Source: Pterois miles (Eukaryota; Chordata; Actinopteri; Perciformes; Scorpaenidae). Taken from it: a stretch of 64,000 nucleotides of DNA. Position numbers and translations under genes: made by a program. This document shows, in pieces, positions 1-12,900 of this stretch. The first letter of the stretch is position 1. Every line of letters starts with the position of its first letter. The notes under the pieces were generated by a model, which was given only the letters and a program-made list of their open reading frames with translations, had not been told where the DNA came from and searched no databases. The stretch is from contig CAMQGK010000008.1 in assembly GCA_947000775.1 (NCBI GenBank), positions 3,693,501-3,757,500 of the forward strand, given 5' to 3'.

Positions 1-864
1 TCGCCAGTGCATCAGTCAGACACTGGTGTATTTTGCAGCAGCTTAACACATCTCTGAACCAGATCTACCACTTCCATGTTTGTTTTGTGACCGCTATTTA
101 TCCAGAGAAAATTTTCTTAAGGACTGGACTGAAAAGTATGTAATGTGGTTTCCAGATATTGATTCTGGTGTTTTGTCTTCATAGATAGTTGCCTACAAAT
201 ATTGGACTTCAAAGGTTGATATCACAGCCTTTGGGCTCCAGTAGAGAATTTGATTGCTGTATTTATTAGCATTTAGTCTCGGAAGACATGTGCACTTGAA
301 GCCAGTACATTCACAAAGAACATGGTAACCTTGTATCCAAACAATGCTATCACGGCTCACTGCCATATAATAACATTTAGGATGTGCCGTCCCCCGGCTA
401 TAAACACTTTGGACTGTGAATATAGAAGCTGTCCAGACTCCTCGGACGGAGCTGCGATAACGAGCAGAGCCGCTCCTTCCGTCCAAACGTTAATGTGCCC
501 TCGTTCACAGCACTTAAATTTACTGCCGCGCTACGAAGATGCCGCATGGAAGTCTCACTTAAATCTGGCTAAGCATGTCCTGTACTGTTCTGTTGACTTT
601 TTTTTAAAAGCGGCTGAATTGAAGTTGAGTGTCACATGTGTTATGAAGTATATCTAAGTTCAAGTTGATTAAATAGACTTCATGGTTGGATTCATTTGTG
701 TAGTCTAGGTGTTACAGCTGCTAAACCTGCTCTGGAACAGCATATGTAAACATGGTGTACATGTATCAGCTGGACGAACCACTTACAAAGTGTGCTTTAT
801 ACACTAAGTGTTACTATCAACTAATGTATTATCGAGAGACAATAATGTCTTTGTGTCTCCACAG
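1..864 (+). other. TBC1D19 intron, 3' part
   Basis: I see no coding exon here. Translating all frames gives no match to the TBC1D19 segment that should precede 865. A 111-codon open frame at 322-657 shows no family features. No clear repeat is visible. Confidence 0.6.
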
Positions 865-911
865 ATTTAACTCGCTTTAGGCCTGTATATGCCCCTAAAG
901 ACTTTCTGGAA
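865..911 (+). CDS. TBC1D19: TBC1D19 coding exon, first one visible
   Basis: It encodes (D)LTRFRPVYAPKDFLE. The acceptor AG is at 863-864 and the donor GTAAGT starts at 912. The exon opens with the last two bases of a split Asp codon, so an upstream exon must end in one base G. That exon was not found in 1-864. Confidence 0.9.
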
Positions 912-3900
912 GTAAGTAGATTTCTTCCATCTCCGAGTAGGGGTGTGGGGAAAAATTATACAGTATAGTATCGCAATATTTTCCATGGCAATATTGTATT
1001 GGTACACAGACCAACAGGTATCAACCTTTTATTATATTTCTAACTGAGATAATATTGTATCGTGAATACTTTGTTGTGATAATATCATATTGTTGGGCCT
1101 CTGTAGATTCCCACCCTGCCTCAGCGTATTCATTGTGATCTATTTGAGTTAAAGAAGAACTGTAATGTTAAGAAAGAAAAATGAATAAATTCATGCGACG
1201 TTATTGCTTTCTACACAGGTGTTAATCAGCTTGCGGAACCCAAATCATGATAGCAGCGAGGACGTCGGCGTCAGGAGCCACTGGGGTCTCATCCAGGTTC
1301 CCCTCAATGTCAGGGATATCCCACAGCTGGTAGGGACCCATATGGATGTCTTGTGTTTGCTCATGTGTGTCTATCTGCAGGTGTTTTGTCCATTAGTGGC
1401 CTCCTGAGTTCCAAGCATATAACAGTATATCCTATTAAGCTGCCCCAGGAAACGCACAATGGATTTGAAATCTGTGTGTTTTTTTGTGTTAAACTCTCAG
1501 AGACAGGCCTACTCAGAGTTGAATCTGACCACTGGACAGCTGGGGATTGATGACCATGCACATATCCATCCAGGTATTCACAAAAACTGTGCAAATACAT
1601 TAATACATGCACCATCTGTGTTAAAGGAATAGTTTGACATTTTTTTGGGAATTGTGTGCGTTAAATATGCAGCTGGAGCCGGCGACTGGTTAGCTTAGCT
1701 TAGCATTAAGTCTGGATACAGGGGCAAACAGCTAGCAAAGCTATTCCTTCAATAAGCCAGCTGGTTCAGTAGTTTCTGCATCCTATCACCATAACACGTT
1801 GCATACAGGACATTGTGTCATAGCTGGATAATTTCCAGTTGTGATACTGGTTTGGACATTGGGCAGCTTGTTTAACCTTTAGAGGACCTTTTATCCGATC
1901 AAATATATAATAGCATATGATATATGATTGGTAATGAAGAGATGTAAGCTGCCATGAAGCAGCTTTTTAATATTATACCTGAACCCATTTAAATCTAGCA
2001 GTAATTAATCAGAAATAAGAAAAATAAATGTGTTTACGCAATGAACACTGTGGTATAATGGTGTGTATACCACTCTGGCTTCTGTTGTGCCACATGGCCG
2101 TCTGGGTTTTCTCAAACAAAATCTCTGTTACGTCCAGATATTGAAGTTACAAGTTACAAGCCGGTGTTTAGACTTTAAATAGAATCGTATCCACTGTCCC
2201 TGTGTTTGTAAATCAAAGAGATAACATTAGCTTGAAAAACTGAGCCACAAGCAGACGATTATTAATGCATCTGTTTTGTTCTGTCTTTCTTACTCCCGTG
2301 CAGACCTGTTTGAAAACGAGTATGTTCAAATCGGGAAAAAAGGTCAGTGTTGTAAATGTGATTCTGTTAGTCTAGTTCTGTAACTGAGGTTAATAGCCTA
2401 TTCCACTCCAACCCTCTTTACCATAGATTCATTTTTGCCTTTTTTAGGGGGATACAGGGAGAGAGGGAGGAGATAGCAGGTCAGCAGTAGATGTTGCATA
2501 GAAGTGGTGTACATCATGTGAAAGCTGGGTACCTGAAGATTAATTTGAGATGTAGCTCAGCACTGTGTGTCAAGTTGTTCTAGTCATAAATTACAAATAC
2601 ACGAATTAATTTAATGAATTCATTCAAATTAATTTTAGCGTATAAGGGCTTAGAACATTATAAGTATAGGATTTCCGCTGGGTCTCATAAGTTGTTGCAG
2701 CAATTTTTGGGTTCATGCCATTTAGTGCTTAATTTAACCATTTTTTACCACTCGAGAATTGATAAAAATGATCAACAATCCCTCTAAAATACCACATTAA
2801 GACACGAAGAGCTTGAAGAGCACCATAGAAAAAGCCATGCTGTGATTTTGGATAAAAAAATTTTGACATTTCCAAATGCCAAAAGATTTCTGTAAGAATT
2901 CCATTTTTCGGCATTTGGATGGTGAACACTGCTATTCTGGAAACTGCTCAGAAACCCTCTTCTTGTCAATATACCAAGGAAAGCCGCCCACCCTCTCAAT
3001 GCTCTAGGTCTCTAGTGTGTGTAGAGGCTTCTAGAGGTCACCGCAGGTCATTTTAAACAGTGAAGTCAAAAATGGTCTCACAAAAATGAAATGACTACTA
3101 TGGGGATTAGTATCATCGCACATGAATACAGTTGGGCTCACTGGATCCACAAGATTTATTTATACTGCATTCAAAAAAATTATAAAGCGGGCATGTCTGT
3201 AATGGGGAGACTCATGGGTACCCATAGAACCCCTTTTCATTTACTCTATCTTGAGGTCAGAGTTCAAGGGACCCCTTGGCCTTACTAGTTTTTCCTAGAC
3301 TTTTTTTTTTTTTAGTTTAATTTCTGACCAATGGATTTCATAGGTTTTCTAGTTTGACATGATAATAGCATCTCAGGCTCTAAAACTGAGCCTGTTTCAG
3401 CCTCTGAAAGACAGTAAAGTCACTCTGAGGAGCAGAAGAAGTTTAATCTTTAAATGTGCATACAAATTGATTTAAATTAAGTACAAATACTACACCTGCA
3501 TGCAGGTATACCAGGGTCCAATGAACCGACACATCTCAGAACCAAAAGTACCAACCAAAAACTACCAGGAGTATCCTGACATTATCATTATTTATTAGTG
3601 ATCATTAGTTCTGATTTAATCAACATTTACTCCCTTTAATTTGATATTACTGTAAGTGGAGGATCCTCAGGCTACAGGAGCAGCCAGCAGTCTATATGTT
3701 GTGTAGTTTTGTGTTTTATATTTCAGACGATTACAGATCTGGTTCTATTTTTACATTAAAGAGTCTTTTTCTGGAGATCAGTGTAAAAAAAAAATCTAAT
3801 TATATCGTATGAAATAATACATCCAGTATATTTAGATATATCTGTTTGACTCACTTACTGAGCACCACATGTGCACAGAAAATCCCCAAAGTCAGCTCCG

Positions 3901-6900
3901 GCCATTAATGAGTCCTCCTCTTTGCCGTCTCAGGGGCAGTAATCTGCACTTTAAGTCTTATCTCATTGCCCCGCTATGAACCCAGTGTTAACACCAACCT
4001 TATCATGGACACCCATCAGACATCAATCGACAAAACTCTTAAAAACACAAGCTGTATTTTATATACACAGCCACAAGGTCCACTATTTCACCCTAGGCTG
4101 GCTGTGTGTTGGCTCCAGAGCTGCGAGTTGTATTCCAGGCCAAGTGTTAAGTGCACTCAAATAGGAAATTTAAGAGGCGAGGAGTGTGTTCGTTTATGTT
4201 ATGACTGGCCAGCACCTTAAGTCAAGGGCTGTGTGTTTTTGGCTACCGTCACAACAGAGATTTAGGGTACAATGGAGATGTGGGAGAGGTCGTTTCCAGC
4301 ATTGTTCCTGAGTGTTTTTTGGAAAGTTGTGTAATAATCACCATTAAGGGAATGTCTGTTATGATTTTTTATGTTTATACATTGTCACAGGGATAGAATG
4401 AAGTTGCGAACCTGTGTGTACATTTGAACAAACCCATGAAAGTCAAACACATGGATGTGACACTGCAGTTTACCCACTCTTTTGGATTAATCAAACATAT
4501 TTGTGATAATTTTCATAACTTATCTTATTGTTTTTTGGATGCATCAAAGTCCCTGTTGAAAGATGGTTTGTTTCTATGCTAATGGAGGTCATCCTTTCCA
4601 AGTTTTCTTGGAAAAAACAAACCTCTTAACAGTTTTAGCGTTGATGTGCAGTCATTCAAAACGTGCATGTGTTCATTTTCCCAGATGCTGTTTGTATGTT
4701 ATGTAATTCTGCCCGCAAATCATGAGGCTTTCTATTGATTCTTGTTGGTCAGATCCATTCTTGGTTGGCATGTCAAATTATAAAAAATAAATTCAGCATA
4801 ATTAATTTGATGCAATTCAATTTTATATTTTTAAATTCAATTTGTGTTAATTTATCGAATTAAATATAACTTAATTTATTGCATTAAAAGAAATCAATAT
4901 GATTAATGAGATGTAATAAAATGGCATTTTTTGATTCAGTTTGAGTTGATTTATTGAATTAAATTTAACTAAATATATTGAATTAAAATATATCAATCTA
5001 ATTAATTTGTTGTAATTAAATATTTTATCAATATCTTAAAATTCAATTCGAGTTAATTCAATTCAAGTAAATTTATTTAAATTAATTGAATTAAATAAAT
5101 TTATGTAATTCCCTTTAATATATTTATTACAATTCCATTTGAGTTAATTGAATTATATTGCACTGAATTTATTGAATTAAATACAATTGATCTGATGTAA
5201 TTTCATTAAATAGATTTGTTTTAATTCAGTGTCAGTTAATTCAATTAAATACAGTTTATCTTAGTTAATTATTTTATTTGAATTAATTTAGTTTAATAGA
5301 TTATTTTAGTTAATATTTAAAAAATCGTTGTAAGTTGAGTTAATAAATTAGTTAAATAAATTAATTTAAATCATATTTGTATGAATTTAATTAAATTAAT
5401 TTAACGTAATTCCATTTTTTCAGCACTAAAACTGGGCATAGAGGAATGGTCTGTCTGTCCATGTCTTTCTGTCCCATACATACGTTGCTCTTTTTTGCGT
5501 CTAACGTTTTGTCTTTTGTCTTTGGTCCAGTGGTTGTGGAGCAGGACAGTGCAGCAGCGCAGCAGTACAGTAGGCAGGGCTGTTCCACCGGGCTCCGGGC
5601 AGACTTGTGGGCCCTCATCCTCAACTCTACCAACCAGCCACAGGTACTCCATGCATACAGTATATGCACACGCATACAAACACACAGCTGAGTTGCACTT
5701 TGGTGGCGGCCGTGCACACACAGCTGCAGTGATTCCCAAAACTGCATGTTTACTAAAAGGTGAAGATCTTCACAGTTAATGGTCAGGTCCTTTTTGGACC
5801 TCTTGTGTATTTGTTGTCAGTTCTAATTGTACTGTTCAGTATTCACCGACCATCATAGACTGACCTGCAACATAACCTGTTTAATAAGCTGTTTATCTTA
5901 GCTTTATCTTATAGCTGTGACTTGTCCCGTGTGTACAAATGGTAAGATAATCAAATGCTGGCGATTTAGCACTGTTAGCCCAAACAGAGCAGCTGCCTGC
6001 CTGTGTGTCGAAGTGCTGTGTAAACGTTGGAGTCCAGAGTCTCCTGTTGAGGCCAAGTCGATAAAACACTGCTTGTGATGGGAAGATTGATTTCTGAGGG
6101 GTGACTTACAGGGACCTGACTGAGGTCTGGAGAGTGTCAGCGTGCCTCTGGACGGCACAACGGCAAACACATTAAACAGTCAGAGATGGCTGAGGACAGT
6201 ATGTGCATTGTACAGCGTCTGAATTACATAACCTGTATTGCTTACAAACACCAAATGAACTAAAGTGAGGTTCTTTGTCTTGTCTTGTCTTACAAGTTTT
6301 GTCAGATTTGTCTGGATGGTATCACATTTCTCTGCCTCATTTTAGGTAGATTTTATCCTTTACAGCAGTAGTGAATTGCCATGACCCAAATTTCCAAGAT
6401 GTATAATCAGTTTCAAATATTTTAGCAGAACTTCCACTGATGCTGTCCATATTACCACAGTGGTTTCAATGTTCTACCTCAGCTGTCAAAATGACCATCT
6501 CTGTTTCTGTTCTCCTCGCATCCGCAGCGCTGGTCTGACCCGTTTCAAACCGGAGACACGTTTGAGTTTAACCATGTGGTCGGAAACATGATACCCATCC
6601 ATTGAGTTTGGTTTAATCCTTTTGTCATCACCGTCAGAATACATAAACTTGATTTAGCAGTAAAGGGGGTGATCTTTTACATACCATATTTATCAGAGAA
6701 CTGAAACTTCACTTCATCCAGAAAATCACATCATAGGATTAACACCTAACTTCGTAAACTACTACTAACTTTTGTTTAATTTATCATCAAGACCACACAT
6801 ATTTGACTCTCATATTATGTTAATGCAAGATATTGCACACATAAAACTTGTTGGATGTCTGCCGTTTCAGGATGTGATGCATTATGAACAGCTAACAGCT

Positions 6901-9900
6901 GGAGTCATACAGCATGACCTGCTGGTGGACAGCCTCATTTATAAGGTACGCTCCTCTGCACTGTCACTGCTCACGTTAATGAAGCTGCATAACCAAGATG
7001 TTGCAGTTAATTTAAAACAAATACTGAAAGCTTTGGATTATTAGCGAGTTTTTGAGTCCCTTCACCAGAACATTTGTCCTGCGTAACATAAACTTTGATA
7101 CTAAGGTTATTTCTTCAAATGTTTTCTGATACACACAGTCTTTATATATACATTTACTGGACTTCTGTTTTTTATTGTTTTTCTTTTCTACTACTAGTGA
7201 CATTAGCTGTTAGATGTAACATTTACTGTACATTCTCCCACCAGGATGTGAAGCTCACCGCCAGTAATGACGACTACTACTTTGTGTTTGAAGACTTCCT
7301 CTATCAGGTAGGGTCTACTCCCACAGTTCAGCTGTCCAGCTCTTAAGAAATATTCTGCCTTGATTCAGTTTTTGATTCAGATTTCAGTTTTCAAAAACAG
7401 CATATTCGTTTCCGTCAAAAACTGTTTCCTCTATCTGTTTGCCACACACGATGGGGTCACGCATCAGTGTTAACGGGGCAATCTAGCAGCAGTCTAACAG
7501 CATCATAAATTTAATTTATCTAACCACGATAACCTATTTCATCAACGGACATTCATTCGAAAACCTTAATAGAAGCTTTCAATGTTAAAAAAACAGACAT
7601 TCGGTACAGCCCTACAAAGCATGCAACCTTGATTTTCAGATGTTTTTCACTGACTAAAAAGTCATCATTTCATCATAGTTACATTGGCTCCCTCAGATGT
7701 CACTGGCTATTCAAAACTAAACTTCTTCATTCCACTAGATAATGAATTATTTAGCAGTTACTGTTGACAGCATTTCTCTTTACCTACAGCTCTGTTAAAC
7801 CCCAGGCAAGGATACAACCTGTTATGATTATCTTCTCTGGTCACCACTCTGTTTGCCTTCGGTGCTGATAGACGAGCATCAGCATCAGCATATACTCAGC
7901 AACCGGTTTATTCAGCAGCTGTTAACATGTCATCCTCTGTGGTGGCTGACCAATAAATACACAAAAACAAAGCTCTGGTATCACTGTCAATATTGACTGA
8001 TGGTAAACTCACTAGGCAGTGAAAGAATCCACTCATTGTGGGATGAAAGTGCAATTTCACAGAAATGTTTAAAGAGGAGGTGTAGCTGTTTATTTATGGC
8101 TCATTAAAATAAATAACTTTCAGTGTAGGAAGTAGTTGAGGAATATGTCTCTTCCTGATTAGATACCTTTACAAAACGAAATGAGACTGCATCAAGTAGA
8201 TAAAACATATAGCTATTTACATCAACTCTCTTATGATTTTAAAAGATGACCATCCTGCTTCCCAGTATACAACCTATCACATATAGACAGAAACACTTCA
8301 AGTATGACGGTAGACCACCCTGTTTTTGTACCCAGCAAGTACACTTAAAGGTCAGACAAGAGGCAGCCTGTGCTATAGCAGTGTTATTTGCCGTTGTTTT
8401 TAGTACTCTCCTATCAGTGATCTCGTATGAATGGCTGCCAGTCTCATTTTTGCCCAGAGAGATTATATCCCCGTGATGCAATTTATCTGAAGTGGCTGGT
8501 GGAAATAAAATCGGTTCTCAGAAAGACACAGAAATTGGACTGTAATGGAAAGCTCCCACTTATACGGTCATTTGTGAAGCAAGCATCCACTCGAGACTCT
8601 GTCACTGTTTGCTTCACTGCATCCTGAAACGCTGGCTCCAGGTGCAGGACTATCCACAAGGATATGGAGTAGCCAGCTAGCTGAATTTTAGCTGTAAAAT
8701 CCCAGATTTGGTGGCCCCTGGCACACTCTTACGCAACTAGTCCAGCATACACACTCTTCTTAATAATCGCATATTTTAATGAGTTTGCCTGCCTGATTGT
8801 AGACATGTAATGAATTACTGTAAAGTAGAATTAGGGTTCTACTTTGGTTTATCTCACAATCTGTAAATATTAAAACTGTGGCTGTCAAAGTTAATGTGGT
8901 AATTGCTTGTTAATGCAAATTTATTTTAATGGCACTAATTTCTTTAACTCATGAATGGAACTGAAGGAATGGAATGGAAGCGAATTTTAGGTTGTAGCGG
9001 GCTCAGTTTTAAAACTAGAGAAGATGCTGGCATCATATGAAACTAGAAAACCTAAGGAATCCACTGGTACTATGCCAGACTTGCTTGTCGCAAAGGACGA
9101 AGGAAATAACACTACAAACTTGCGCTAAATTTTGGCATGGAAAATCTAGCATGGCCATTTTTAAAGGAGGAGGATGAGGGTTTCTGGACAATATTTCTCA
9201 TTGTTTTGTGTCGTTACTTGTTTTCCAGTAATAAATATATATAAACATTTGCATAAAGAAAACATATTTGCCCGCTCCCATGTTGATAAGAGTATTAAAT
9301 ACTTGAAAAAGGTGTGTCTCTAGGGGCTTATCCTAAATGAATATATTTGATTTAGTAGTAAAGGGGGCCATCTTTTACATACCATATTTATCAGAGAACT
9401 GAAACTTCACTTCATCAGGAAAATCACATCATAGGATTAACACCTAACTTCGTAAACTAACATTTTGTTTAATTTATCATCAAGACCACACATATTGGAC
9501 TCTCATATTATGTTAATGCAAGATATTGCACACATAAAAAGGTGCATAGTGAACACATAAAAAATTATTAAAGTTAAATATAAAACCATTATGCGATTAA
9601 TCGCAATTAAATAATTTTAATTGACTGACGGCCCAAATTAAAATAATATGTAATATTTAATACCTCGCCTCTTCATGACTGATCAGCGCTTTTGTAATAA
9701 ACAATCATTAGACCTTATTTATTATTTTTTATTTATTCATGGACACCTTCGCCATAAGGAGATGTTAATGCATTGTTGCAGTAGACACTTAAATGTACTC
9801 TTATGGGAACATATTTTAATTCCAGGTATTGGTTTTAAATTAAAGTAATTATAAAGTAAACATATGCCAAAAAGAACTCTAAAATGACAAAACGTGAATC

Positions 9901-12900
9901 AACTGAACTTCTAAAAGTGCAATGTGAATAAAGGTAATTTGTTCATTCATTAAGCCATAAACATCTGTGTGGCACATATGGAAAGGTTTTTAATTCTCAT
10001 TGTGCCACTGGTGATTTTAGAGTATTTATTTTGCTAATATCTGTCAAACACTGAAGACGACTCACCGCTCTCTACTCTGCAGGGGCACCTCTAAGCTGTG
10101 CATGCACATACTTGGTCATATAAAGCAATGGTTCTCAACCAGGGGTCCGGGGACCCCCAGGAGTCCTTGAGGGAGTTCCAGGGGATCCTAAAATAATGAA
10201 TAGTTTGATTTCACTGTTTATTTCACTATAGAAGTGAGTCAGACATGAGTAAGAATCATAACAATGACTATTCTGATCATACATTTTATCTCCTCATCTG
10301 TCGTTGCCAACTAAAATTCTAGTCTTAATCATATCTAACAACCAAATTCTTTTCAGATTGAGGTCCCTAAAGTGAAATCTTATCATGTGTTCGTTTGCGT
10401 ATCAATTTAGGGGTCCTTGACACAAGAAAAGGTTGAGAAAGGCTGATATAAAGCATGCGGGGGCAGGACTGAGACACATACATCATGCTTGCATTGTTTC
10501 AAAGCGCAGGCTAATGGTCGGGAAGTGTACACGCTTAATGAATCACAACTTATTCATCGTATCTATTTTATAAGAATCAAAAATGAATCGTAAAGTAGCC
10601 TACTGGATTTCATTTTGGCTGTTGGCGCTTATAGACAGCTCTGCAGCTGTGCTGATTTAATAGAATTAAAAGCAACACCGCTCAAGCCCATCAGCAAGAA
10701 AGAAAACTGTGTATTAACTACTGTCTCCTTTATCCCCTGTATCCCGTTAAGGATGATACTACACATAATCCACGTCGTCATGAGTGTGTCTGGCTGTGAG
10801 CATGTTTAACAATCAAGCCTGCATGTTCCCAGGTGATGTTGTGTTTCTCACGAGACACCGCCGTCTTGGAGCACTTCAAATACAACAGTGCCACTCCTCC
10901 CAGATCCTACATCCAAGGTGAGATGATGCGTCTTTTCGCCACACATCACATCATCACATGAATTCACACTCTAACGCAGTGTCTACACACAGATACCTGT
11001 GCATGTAATTAGGAAGCTCGTATACCGTGCGTCTTTGTTTCTGATTGATCTCTCTGTGCGTCTAACAGGGAAGGGAGGAGATGAGGAGTGTGCTGTTGTT
11101 TATCCTCCCAACGGTGAGCCTGCAAACATTCACATCATAATATTTTATGTACTGCAGAAAACAACAATACATTTTTTAGACATTTTCTTACTTATTCACA
11201 TCACATTTTGGTCATCAGTAAGTGTTTTGTATGAAAACTGAAATGACCTATTTTGAGACTAGTTATGCTTGTTTAAGTGACATTGATGAACATCTGTCCT
11301 TGGCTACACAGTTATATTTATTTCTAATTTTTGTTTTGTCTGTTTTTGTTCTGTCTGTATATTTAACTGTTTATGTGTTTTTGTTTGTTGCCACTATATT
11401 GCTCTTGTATTATTTTATTATAAAACAAGATGACCCATCTCTAGGGGCGTATCCTAAATGAATATATTTGCATTTATATAACTGTTTGTGTATTAACTGC
11501 ACTAACTGAAAAAAATATAATTTTCACAGGTGTAATCCCTTTTCATGGGTTTTCAATGTATGGTGAGTATATTTTGCACCTGTTAGTTCTCACATTTAAC
11601 TTGCAGGAGGAACATTTGTTTATGCGTGTGTTTGTCCTGCAGTGGCACCTCTGTGTTTCTTGTACAACGAACCATCCAAGCTGTACAGCGTATTTAGGGA
11701 AATGTACATCCGCTATTTCTTCAGATTGCACTCCATCTCCTCCTCTCCCTCGGTAAACTCACCGATTTTATTTATTTATTTGTTTTTTATGTAACAACTG
11801 CCAGATGTCAAGATCGAAATATTCTGTTTGTGCGTTATGCCTGAACATCTACTTTCATGCATAAGCCTAACTTGTGCATGTGTGCCCCCGCAGGGGATTG
11901 TGTCTTTGTGCCTGCAGTTTGAGCGGCTGCTCCAGACCCACCTGCCTCAGCTGTTCTACCACCTTCGTCAGATCGGGGCGCAGCCGTGAGTAGCCTGCAC
12001 ACATCCCAGTCCTCCTGTCTTTGTGGTGCAGTGTCGCAGTCAAATAAGACTTTAAGAGTAATTTATCCACATACATTATTAATTATCCACTCAAAACAGT
12101 GGGAAAAGTGACTGAAAGCAAACAGAGCAAAATATTCCAACAAGACAATTGTACAGTTTATGTCAGTGATCGTCGGCTGGCAGCCCGCGGGCCCACCGAA
12201 GCTTCCCATCTGGCCCTCAGACAATTAATGAACTCAGAAAATGAGTCTGTGAAGGTTCTCATTCATTCAGGTCATATTCATTCTGGCAAAAATTGAATTG
12301 AAGGCAATTGGACTTAGATTTGTCCCTGAAAACGTTTCGCCCCTTATCCAAGTGGCTTCATCAGTTCGAACGCTGCAGTCTGACTACTCCCCTAGGGGAA
12401 CTAGTCGGTCTGACTAGGAATGATTTAAAAACAAAAAAACAAAAAACAAAACAAATAAGTGTGTTTTTCCCGCAGGTACCAAAGACCTTATAAATCCATC
12501 TGTCAGCTTATTATTAGCGAGTAGGGGTGAGCAATATGGCCACAATTTTATATCAGTATACTGTATATCACAATACAGTAATTGTTCTGTAAATCTGATT
12601 AAGAAATGGTTTAAAATAAACATACTGTACTTTATCTTATTTCATTATATTCTTCTTTTATTTGTAACTTCTACACAAACAAAAACTGTTTCACATGAGA
12701 CAACACAAGTTAAAAACAAAAGGCTTTCAAAATGGAAGCTTCAAGGCTCCTGAGAACAATAATCTCAAGTGTTAAAGGTTTTAAGGTTTACAGGTGCAAA
12801 TAAATATCAGCCTGACTTCAGTCAGTGTAATATGAAAATCACATTCACACAATTCGAAATCTGACTAAACACTGTCAAAAAAATCTAGTGTGCTAAAGTC

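Noticed and set aside
322..657. 111-codon plus-strand frame as a possible upstream TBC1D19 exon
   Set aside because: The translation does not match the TBC1D19 segment expected before the exon at 865, and no suitable splice sites and phase were found.
5391..5747. Two overlapping minus-strand frames of 112 and 118 codons
   Set aside because: They are antisense shadows of the conserved TBC1D19 exon at 5531-5643.
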